Assembly: GCA_016169945.1 (NCBI GenBank)
Contig: JADLSH010000279.1
Coordinates: 1,798,001 to 1,862,000 of the forward strand
Direction of reading: 5' to 3'
From: Trachythela sp. YZ-2020
Lineage: Eukaryota > Cnidaria > Anthozoa > Malacalcyonacea > Clavulariidae
Length of the DNA stretch: 64,000 nt
Each line of letters starts with the position of its first letter. The stretch's first letter is position 1. The position numbers were made by a program, and so were the translations under genes. The notes beneath the pieces were generated by a model. The model was given only the letters and a program-made list of their open reading frames with translations, was not told the origin of the DNA and did no database searches. Of this stretch, positions 55,601-64,000 are shown one piece after another.

Positions 55601-55673
55601 CATATATATAGTTTCACTGAACTTCGAACAGCAAGAAGCAGGACAATCGCGGAGATACAAAGTTTAAATTCAG
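55601..55673 (+). promoter_or_regulatory. Orphan promoter and noncoding first exon of a predicted sixth array gene
   Basis: CATATATATA (55601-55610) resembles a TATA box. The exon has CACTGAACTTCGAACAGC and AAGAAGCAGGACAATCGCGG, and ends TTTAAATTCAG at 55673 with donor GTATGTC. The intron start (GTGTAAATAC ... TTAGCTA-AGAGTGTAG) matches that after 48056. No coding exon of the array lies in the next 8.3 kb. Confidence 0.6.
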
Positions 55674-56370
55674 GTATGTCAGTGTAAATACTTCATCTTT
55701 AGCTACAGAGTGTAGGAAATTTATAAACTGGCTTTGGGTTTAACGATTTTATGGTGAAAATTCGGTTAACGTGTAAGTTCTACGAAATATACGAGCGGGA
55801 TTCGAAGCCGCTTCTTCGCGGGTTTGTAGACCCCTGCCAACATTCATGCAGTTATTGAGCTGTTGAAGCAAATTATAGTCCGATTAAAGTGTCCGAAATG
55901 TTTTCATGACGACCGACACTGACCTAACGCTTGTCGTCTTGGATTGACTGTAATATTTCCATAGACTGCGCCAAGTCTACCTCTTAAACGGGTTTCCATT
56001 TGGGGCGGGAAACGAGAATTGAGAGAAGAGAGACAGAATCGAGAGATATACTTGAAGTAAGTCTATATGTTTCACTCTCAATTCTACTATAAAGTGTAAA
56101 CGTTCAGAAAAATGCATGAAATCTATTCATATATATATATAGTCAAATCTGCAGACATGCATGTTTCGCTGTTCAACGGCTCGTCAGTGCAGCTTGTAAC
56201 GCAGTCTAGATGCGAGTGACTTCGTATTTATACACCATACTCTTGCCCTCACCAAGCGCATGTGGTACAATACTCAGACACATGCGCATCCAGACATGCG
56301 TGAAGTGTCTTGGGGCCAGAGTGCTCAAACGACCACAAGGGAAGTGAGCTTTTGCATTATATATAATTAT

Positions 56371-56484
56371 ACAAGTACTATTTACAACATTAGCGGCAGT
56401 GTTGTATCGGATATACAAACTCGAGCCGAAGGCGAGCGTTGTATATCCGATACAACACTGCCGCTCATGTTGTAAATAGCTTGT
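56371..56484. repeat. Hairpin palindrome
   Basis: GCGGCAGTGTTGTATCGGAT pairs with ATCCGATACAACACTGCCGC, extended outward by ACTATTTACAACAT and ATGTTGTAAATAG. The loop is about 25 bases. A palindromic MITE. Confidence 0.8.
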
Positions 56485-56559
56485 GAAACGTCTTGATGAG
56501 AACATTCGTATTCTTCAACAATTTAAAATAAATGAATGATATTTGGTGAGAAAATTGAA

Positions 56560-56985
56560 CTTAAAGTTTATGTAAATCAGCATGATTCTGTATCAGTATA
56601 CAAACTCCTTCACGCAATTCATGAGAATTATTAATGAGTTTTACAATTACAATTATAAGTGGAAGATCAACTAGACAATCCTCACAATTGAATATTCCAC
56701 TTCTTAAAAGTGCATCAGGTCATAAGACCTTTTATTTTCGAGCTGTTCAACTATGGAACAATTTATGCCCAGAACTCAACTTGAGTATGACAATTCGAGA
56801 TCTTAAAAATAAATTAAGGAGAATTTTACTTGATAAATTTATATTAGAAGGCATGTAGGAATGTTTTAGATTTTAGCTGTAGTTTACATATCATTGTATC
56901 TATTATACAGTATTATTTAGGAAATTGTCACTGAAATTCTGAAAAGCCCCAGTGGGGAGTTGTCAATAAAATATTGTATTGTATT
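56560..56985 (+). pseudogene. LINE C-terminal fragment
   Basis: The frame ending at 56858 reads NIPLLKSASGHKTFYFRAVQ, then LWNNLCPELN and TIRDLKNKLRRILLDKF, the familiar W-N-x-L terminal pattern of CR1/L2-type polyproteins. It is followed by a short 3' UTR with a TATTGTATTGTAT end at about 56970-56988. Confidence 0.6.
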
Positions 56986-57008
56986 GTATCGGTATATATT
57001 AAAATTAT

Positions 57009-57128
57009 ATATCCATCCTCTGGAACAATCTGCCACCGAACATCAAAGCCACCGATTCCCTACAGATCTTCAAGCACCATCTACACTCTTATTACAAAGT
57101 CAAGCTGTCTACCTTCATACCACCATAG
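57009..57128 (+). pseudogene. Second LINE C-terminal fragment
   Basis: The 39-residue frame contains ILWNNLPPNIKATDSLQIFK and LSTFIPP before the stop. A different lineage from the fragment just upstream, which has a W-N-N-L-C variant. Confidence 0.6.
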
Positions 57129-57262
57129 ATAATTATACTCTAAAATTGTTGTACAGTAGTATCCTATATGTTAAGTTGTACTCTGTGTTATGTTCGTGCA
57201 CGTTTGTCTTCTTAGTTCTCGTATATCCATTAATTAAGGGGTCGAATATCAATTGGAATTTA

Positions 57263-58106
57263 GGGACCGTTCATTATTTAAGAGGGGGGGTGGGCCGGTA
57301 ATTTTGCAGCATTGATTTACAATATTTTCTTGACCCACCCATGAACAACGGTTAAATTTTTGTGGCCCACCCCATGTCATTGAACACAAATTCATGGCCC
57401 ACCCCCAATATAGTTTGATTAATTTCCCCCTATCAAGATTTGAATAAAAATACGTTTTTAATATGAAAAACTTCATTTGTACTTTTTACTTTTCCCAGAT
57501 GGCAGCATTATTAAACATAGACGGATTTTCATATTTATTACTAGGACGCCAGAAATTTTAGGGGGTGAGCTGGTGAGGTAACACAAGGCGTCACCAAACG
57601 TTGTGCTGCAGGGCTCAGCCTCCAGTGAGGTCCAGGGGTGGAGCCGCTGGTGGGAGACTAGAAAGCAAAGCACCCCGGGAAATTTTGAAAAAAATCAAGG
57701 TTTCTAGAGCAGATCAGAAGGCATTCGAAGCAAAAAACTAAGGTTTTTGAAGTTGTCAAGTCAATTAATTTGGCAGGTCCTGTAAACCCCCATAGGGTTC
57801 TATAGGGTTGCATGTTGGACTATTTATTATGGCGAAAATTGGGGTGGTTGAAATTTGTTTAGAGGGGTGAACGTTTCGTTTGAGGGGGGGGGGTGAAAAC
57901 AAATATTTGGGGGTTGCACCCACCCGCACCCACAGGCTTTGTGCGATTTTACTATGGTCCTTAAAAATTATTTAAAAATCAGGTAGGCCCACCCCCTTTC
58001 CTTAGGTATAATTACTCTGGCCCACCCCCAAAAACCATTTTTAAAACTTTGGCCCACCCCCCAAATCCACCGGCCCACCCCCCCCTCATAAATAATGAAC
58101 GGTCCC
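57263..58106. mobile_element. 844-bp element with TTA duplication (PIF/Harbinger-like)
   Basis: Begins GGGACCGTTCATTATTTAAG and ends ATAAATAATGAACGGTCCC, flanked by TTA (57260-57262 and 58107-58109). The interior alternates G-rich and C-rich stretches with repeated GGCCCACCCCC motifs. No transposase ORF. Confidence 0.85.
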
Positions 58107-58137
58107 TTAGTTTCTTTTTTTTTTCCAGTCACAATGT

Positions 58138-58180
58138 TTCTATAGTTATTGTTATTGTTATTGTTATTGTTATAATTCTA
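58138..58180. repeat. TTATTG hexanucleotide microsatellite
   Basis: Tandem GTTATT units, followed within 50 bases by (AAAT)n and (TA)n runs. Confidence 0.8.
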
Positions 58181-58379
58181 TGTAAATGTATACTCTTACG
58201 CGTGTGACAAATGAATAAATAAATAAATAAATATATACGGTATATATATATGAATAGAACTGAACAAACATTTTGGTTACTGTGATGTATCTTTTTCAGT
58301 TTAATTGCAACTCGTATATATATACCGCGCGACATTGACGAGTAGACATGTTATTTACATGCAGTAAAACTGTTATTAG

Positions 58380-59900
58380 TATAGATATATTTAGATATTG
58401 TGAAATATTTGAACGCAGTGACGCTTAATAGAAGACCTTCTCAGTTACCAGAAATATGGGACATTTTGCGACTGCGTTTGCTCAGCGGGTGTTCGCTTCA
58501 TAATAGCATTCTACGGGGAATTGTCCTACAGCAGACGGCTTGCAAAGCCATAACTTCCCAATTTTCCTACCAAAATGTTCGCAAGAACCCAGTCGTTTTG
58601 AATCTGCGTGCGAATATATTTTAACATTGCGCACGGCAAAACAGCGTTAAGACGCTTCATACACGGGGCGCAGGCTTATTTCGCGATAATTTTATAGTAA
58701 TGGATGCAAAGTCATGCGACTTTGAGGCCAAAAGTACCGCACTTTTTATCACTTCCAAAACAAACATCCACAACGGGAGATAGCTCAATATCTCAGGAGT
58801 GTAAAGCTGTGCGTATATTTAAGAATGTTATATATAAAGCGAGAAATTTAAAGGGAAAAATGCATGTTTTTATCCCGCGATTGTAGTATGAAATCCAAGC
58901 ATGACCTGACACCTGATACTTGCTGACCTTTTGTCTGTACATGTTTTGCCATGGAAAATAGCTCGAAATATATGCACGCAAATTACTAATTCGACACGAA
59001 ACCAAGTCACCAGAGCACGCAAATTTCTCTGTTTTTCTGTAGTAAAAGACTGGAAACTAGCCTTGCTAATACCAAATAAACATGGCTGCTCGAAGCAGCA
59101 TATAAAACTTTATCAAAAAAATAAGTTCTTAACTGGCCTTAACTCGACTTCCCGTCACACCCATCGACCAAACAGCTTCCAAGGTCAATAACGTCAATTG
59201 AAGGGAATTTGATTAATAACACACTAAAATACATCATCCATGCAGTGTGTAGATTGCATGAAAACGGGCGAAAAGAAATTCGGTGCGACATACTTTGACT
59301 ATTTTTCGCTAGTTCATCCTCACTATAGTCCTATAGGCTATATACAAGGTCCTTATAAATTTCTTAAAATTTAGAGTGCATAATCTCATTCAGACATTCT
59401 AAAAATAGATAGGGAAACTGGTGTAAGAATGTAGGAAATAGGGTAAAATTATTTATAAACGTTTATAAACTTTGCAACAAGGAAGGGGACGTGAAGAAGT
59501 TTGAAGAGGGAAAATGGGAGCGAGGGTTTGCCTTATTCACACCGCGAAAATAGGATTTTAAACCACTGCGAATGCAGAGATTTGCACCAACAATATTTTT
59601 GCTGCATGGAATGGGATTTGGTATCCTGGTTCCGCTTTATATAAAGCGGAAGATTAGGAAATACAATTATAAGGACCTCTGGCAACCAGGGTAGGGATTT
59701 GGCAGCTCCGGAATAGTCTAAATACTCTGTTATAAGCCCTTATATTTTCAGGTTGTCCAAAATAAACACCAAACGGTTTCATTTAAGGAATTTGCCAACG
59801 GCCTCAATTTTAGACTTCTTTGATTCGATTTTCAAACTATCTTTCTATGACGTAGATTCAAAGAATTAAGTTCTAAACTCGCCAGTTCCAGTCTCTTTCA
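58380..59900. other. Noncoding region with partial duplicate of the 59.9-60.1 kb promoter block
   Basis: 59200-59330 repeats 59910-60075 (shared TTGATTAATAACACACTAAA, GAAATTCGGTGCGACATA, TTTGACTA-TTTTCG). No coding exon recognised; frames at 58704-59191 lack motifs and splice context. Confidence 0.45.
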
Positions 59901-60044
59901 TGGAACAAACAGTTTCCAAAACAAAAGTAATTTGGTTAATAACACACTAAAATATATGCAAAAATGCTAATAGTGTATTCGTACAACATCCGGTGTGTAA
60001 ATTGCATAAAACGGGCAAAGAGAAATTCGGTGCGACATAGTTTG

Positions 60045-60120
60045 ACTACTTTTCGAACGAGCAACAAGGAACGAATAACCGAAGTATCACATATATTAAG
60101 CATTTAAGGCTTAAATTAAG
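60045..60120 (+). promoter_or_regulatory. Further array-type noncoding first exon
   Basis: Contains TTTTCGAACGAGCAACAAGG and ends GGCTTAAATTAAG at 60120 before donor GTATGT. It resembles the first exons at 48056 and 55673 (TTCGAAC-AGCAAGAAGCA; TTTAAATTCAG) but is more diverged. It could be an alternative promoter of the predicted sixth gene or of a seventh. Confidence 0.4.
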
Positions 60121-62180
60121 GTATGTAAAAATCAATGATCATATTTACAAGGGAATGGGAATTAGCAAATTATAGTGGGTCGGATTACTGGGATTCAGAC
60201 AAATATTTTACTGGGAAAATGGGGTTGAAATACCCCCTTCACGACCCTCAAGGAAGCATGCAAGAATGAGAGTCGATGACGGAGTAAGCTAGCCTTTGCC
60301 TGGCATTCCCACAGGTACATTGACTGATTTCTACAAAAGTCGACGCCAAATTTCAAGCTATGACTATGGCCTAAATGGTATGCTGGTAGCAATGTAACTT
60401 GCTTTATAAAATATATGGACCACGCCCAGTGGACAACTTCATAATCTTTATAAAACTATAAACTGTTTGACAGTTACAGGGTAAAACGATTTTGACTTTC
60501 TTGATTTATAATAGATATACATATATGGGGTGAAAATGTGATACTTCTAAACCACTAGTCCCTCTTTTAATTTTGGTGAATTGATATGAGAGATGTCGCC
60601 ATTGACCGTTTGTTTTATCAACTTGCATCAACTTTAGCCGGCTCAATTAGTAAGGCTCAAAAGCGTTCTTCACTGGTTTTGTACATATCGAAGGCTTTTT
60701 AGTATTACACCATTTACGAAATTACATTACAGTTGATTTACAAAACTTTGGCCACAAAAATACAAAATTTTCTGAAGTCTGTTTGGTAATTTCAAATTTC
60801 GCTACAAAGTAGGAAAGTTGGTTGTTATGTTCGTTTGCAATTTCAAACGTGATTATGAATTTCACAATCAGGTTCTGGAAGTAAACCCTTTGGCGAAAGT
60901 TTCATGGAAACAACTGTAAAGTTTACTGGAGAGTCGACTAGTCGAGTCAATTGTCTCATCACGACACAAGACATCAATGATAATTTATTCAACTCTTGTT
61001 ACCGTTTATACTTAGGTATTCATATAGTCCTTTCGACTTCCTTTCTTTTTGTTAGCTATTTCTGCTAATCTGTATATTATGACAAAATACCTTTAAGGTC
61101 ATTTTCTAACTTTCCGTGATCTTGCTTTTGCTATAGCACAATAGTTGAGATCGTATGATTATAGATCAGTTATATAATATTGATCGAAGTTCAATCAGGG
61201 CTGTAAGAATAACTCCGACTAATATTTGAAAAACTCCAGATATTGATTTAATTCAAGAGACCATGTTGTACGTCTCAATTTTCTATAACTCATATTTTGA
61301 ATTCAGTTTTCAAAATGACACCACTGGGCACTGCAGTTATATTCAGTGTTTGTTTTATTGGCACTGGATCAAGATTCAAGTGCATGCATGGCTATATATA
61401 CCCATAATAATTTAATAAGTTATTTGTGTAGGATAAGTATAATTATTGTGTTTTTGTGGACTGACTAAATGCACCACGTAAGCATTGATCTCCATCAGTG
61501 CATGCAAATGCATACTCCGCTCTACCTGGGAAAATTAACCAAACGCCTGTTTTGCTCATATAGTAAATTGTTTACCAGCAAAATCATCACTGATGGTTCC
61601 AAATTCCAAACGTATATAATTACATACTGATACTAATACAAATAATTTTTGTCTTTTTACCCAATTCCATGCAAAACGGATATTTTTTCGTTTGGAATGA
61701 AAGTGTTTTATAAGTTTTCAACTTCCTTTATCTAATTGACTCGTATATATTGAGGTGATCAATTTAATTGCTTCCTGAGAAAAACATCGAATGATTCCAC
61801 CCACCCTTTTGTCAATTTTGAGCCAGGGTTTGGACAATATTGAAAGAGTATTACCAAAACCGCGTGTCATCGCGCCAATACATTCAGGAATGCGACTATA
61901 TACATTCCTAACGAAGTGAACTTGACATTTTGGGAGTGGCGACATCTGATTGGTCCGCGGGAAATTGCGCTGAGATTAGCTAATAATAGTTTGACATTTT
62001 TACGGTAATATATATATAAAGCATAGCCATAGGTCGAATGGAGTCCGCATTCCTGAATGTTTTGACAAAGGCGGGAAGGCGGTTTTAATAAGATGCAAGA
62101 TTTCAAATCTTCAATCTGGGGCGTCGGGACCTCTTTCCTCCCCTTGTCTCGCACTTGGAATTATCAGTCTATATTTTAGA
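60121..62180. other. Noncoding region after the last first exon
   Basis: About 2 kb without a supported gene. A diverged relative of the MITE at 10415-10656 lies around 60730-60922. Imperfect inverted ends CATTCAGGAATGCGAC and GTCCGCATTCCTGAATG enclose 61880-62060. Confidence 0.4.
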
Positions 62181-62186
62181 CTGAAA

Positions 62187-62260
62187 ATGGCTTTTCGATT
62201 TGTTTTGATCAAGCACATGCACGCGAGTGTGGACAATTTATTGCCGGACATAACTAATTG
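62187..62260 (+). CDS. Possible first coding exon of an unknown gene
   Basis: An ATG opens MAFRFVLIKHMHASVDNLLP and then DITNW, running to a strong donor at 62261 (TTG before GTAAGTCAGT). A TATA-like stretch is at about 62008-62022. No downstream exon was identified, and the protein is not recognised. It may be a chance combination. Confidence 0.25.
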
Positions 62261-62392
62261 GTAAGTCAGTAAATTCCAAGTTTTTGAAGTGTTTGTGCCT
62301 GTTTTGTGATCCGATGAAATTATTTGAGTTGAACAATTTTAGTAATTAACTACACTGCAGTCACAGGAAAAACATTGTGAACATTCCATGCA

Positions 62393-63260
62393 TTGCGCTA
62401 TATATATGTTGGAAAGGCGCGTTCTTATCTTTCTCAAATTGAACTAAAAATTGGTCTTTGTGTTAACGCTAATTTAAATAACGAACTAGCTGAAGTATAT
62501 AAATGGCTATGTGTGAATAATTTATCCCTAAATATTAAGAAGTCAAATTTTGTGATATTCCATCGGAGACAAAGAAAAATAGAAACAAACATACAAATAG
62601 TTATAAATGAACAACTATTGAAGCAAGAATATTCAATTTATATACATATTTGGGAATTATATTAGATTCTAATCTTAGTTGGAAGACCCACATTAGCTTT
62701 GTTGAAAATAAGGTAAAAAAAAGTATTGGTATTTTATCAAAACTTCGTTATTATATCAATTTAAATACTCTAATTAAAAAACTTTATTATGCATTAATTC
62801 ATCCTTTCTTCACCTATGGAATACTTGTATGGGGAAGCACCTATCCAACTACTCTTCAGTCGCTATTTATTTTACAAAAGTGAAAAGAGAACGATTCGTA
62901 CCATTAGCTTCCCTAGCTATTATGAACATACAAGCCCACTCTTTCAATATTTGAATATTATGAAACTTTTTGATCTGGTATAAAATTGCTGTATTTATGA
63001 ATAAATTCTATAATAAACTTCTACCACCTGTTTTTGACGCATTTTTCAAATCATGCAGACACTTGTTATTCCAAAAGTTAGAACAAAATACATAATTTTT
63101 AATATCAGATTTAATATATAATAGAGACTATCATTATGAATGAACAATAGAACGTTATTTTGATCAGTGCCACTGGAATGACAATATTGTTGAACTCTTT
63201 TATTCGTCTGATGATCGCTCTAAGCGTGAAACAGTGTGTAATGAGATTGTGAAATTTAGT
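62393..63260 (+). pseudogene. Frameshifted LINE reverse-transcriptase fragment
   Basis: The first frame has VYKWLCVNNLSLNIKKSNFV and IFHRRQRKI (end of the RT palm). After a shift near 62650 comes GIILDSNLSWKTHISFVENK, KSIGILSKLRYYINLNTLIK and YYALIHPFFTYGILVWGSTY. After another break near 62880 comes RTIRTISFPSYYE. Typical of L2/Jockey-like non-LTR elements and different in lineage from the copy at 52627. It follows a segment resembling the DNA just upstream of gene 4's first coding exon. Confidence 0.75.
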
Positions 63261-63514
63261 TAGTAATTAAACCAACAATATATTGGTATATATATATATA
63301 ACGCGCAAGGTATGACGGGTATTGCTTATTTGGAGCCTTAGATTGGCCATTAGCTTAGTAAACCAAGTATCCCTACATCGTAAGTGTTTATTATATGCCC
63401 TTGCATTGTAACAAAGCACATTTCCCAAGTTAACGACTCTAAATAGGAATTTATCCATCATCCCTTGCGCGCTCAATGTTTAAAGTTTAGGATTTTTGAA
63501 GGACTACCTTTTTT

Positions 63515-63521
63515 GAATTGG

Positions 63522-63553
<32 letters not shown>

Positions 63554-63555
63554 TG
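63515..63555. repeat. TA dinucleotide microsatellite
   Basis: Uninterrupted (TA)n of about 35 bases; a shorter one is at about 63285-63300. Confidence 0.85.
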
Positions 63556-63639
63556 TGACACAATTGACGCAATTAACGGAAACACCGCACCCAACCTAAA
63601 GGAATATTTTCGATTAAATAATGAAAGTGACAACACCCA

Positions 63640-63815
63640 CGATCTTAGAAATAGAGAAACTGTTTTGGCACCTAAACCGAAGAGAGAGACTATACTATCA
63701 TTTGATTTTCCGCTTGGGCTAAGATTTCAGCCCTGTTTAAAATAACTGGGCTAAAATTTTAAGCTCAGCCCGGACTGAAACTTACATGTAATTGTGACAA
63801 TATAAATCAGCTCGG
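63640..63815 (+). repeat. Block homologous to gene 5 intron 0
   Basis: TTTTCCGCTTGGGCTAA, GGGCTAAAATTTTAAGC, CAGCCC-GGACT and GTAATTGTGACA parallel 48390-48470 (TTTCCGCTCGGGCTAAAATT, TTTTAAGCCCAGTCC, GCAATTGTGACA). In gene 5 this block lies about 0.8 kb before the first coding exon. Confidence 0.55.
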
Positions 63816-64000
63816 TTATTCGGGTTCGGAAATTTGAAACTCAGTTACTCGATGTAATCAGCTAGGCCCTTCCCGATTGTGCTAGCATAATTTTCAGCAT
63901 AATTTGGCTTAACGAGCATATTTTTTGCATTTTTTCAAGAAAAGAAGTGCTAGCATAATTTAGTAATTTTTCGCTAATTCATCTGAATTTTGGGTGTTAA

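Larger units (their letters stand above)
52527..55760 (+). repeat. Duplicated promoter block, copy B (orphan)
   Basis: Homologous to 46924-48130, expanded by a LINE fragment (about 52627-53340) and a 1.77-kb DNA transposon (53775-55548). Ends in an intact-looking first exon and donor. No coding exons follow within the window. Confidence 0.8.

Noticed and set aside
1..64000. CRISPR arrays, prokaryotic operons or phage genes
   Set aside because: The window is plainly eukaryotic: spliced genes, SINEs, LINEs and MITEs. The regular short repeats seen are foldback elements or microsatellites without array-and-spacer structure.

Overview
The window is from an AT-rich, intron-rich animal genome, probably a cnidarian (possibly anthozoan). 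The evidence for this is multi-exon genes with GT-AG introns, a vertebrate-like anillin amino terminus, a tRNA-derived SINE of a type I associate with cnidarian genomes, CR1/L2/Jockey-like retrotransposon tails and very many small inverted-repeat DNA transposons. The species call is inference. Almost none of the long open frames are genes by themselves. The real genes had to be assembled from short exons by joining splice sites in phase.

Region 1-8.6 kb, minus strand: the 5' part of an anillin (ANLN) gene. Six exons encode about 508 residues from the initiator MDPFTE, and the gene runs off the left edge before its C-terminal anillin-homology and PH domains. Its introns hold SINEs, inverted-repeat elements and an inverted copy of the 5' end of its own exon 2.

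Region 8.6-12.2 kb: the anillin 5' flank, containing a 250-bp palindrome, then transposon-derived DNA without a recognisable gene.

Region 12.2-50.6 kb, plus strand: a tandem array of five four-exon genes for small four-pass membrane proteins (170-185 aa) that look like MARVEL-domain (CMTM/MAL/plasmolipin-like) proteins. All five have phase-0 introns placed equivalently, a Cys pair in the second extracytoplasmic loop, and a variable polar tail. Genes 4 and 5 are the closest pair. Their noncoding first exons, ending in AAATTCAG before GTATGT, are also recognisable.

Region 50.6-64 kb: a second copy of the gene 5 promoter/first-exon block (interrupted by a LINE fragment and a 1.77-kb DNA transposon), another related first exon near 60.1 kb, and a block at 63.7 kb matching gene 5 intron DNA. 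No further coding exon is visible. A sixth array member is therefore expected just beyond the right edge.

The spaces between and inside genes are mostly mobile DNA: hAT-type MITEs with exact 8-bp target duplications, TTA-, TTAA- and TA-flanked elements, a 2.1-kb near-perfect palindrome in intron 1 of gene 3, 5'-truncated LINEs, and scattered copies of a short motif resembling a decayed hammerhead ribozyme of the kind carried by Penelope-like elements.
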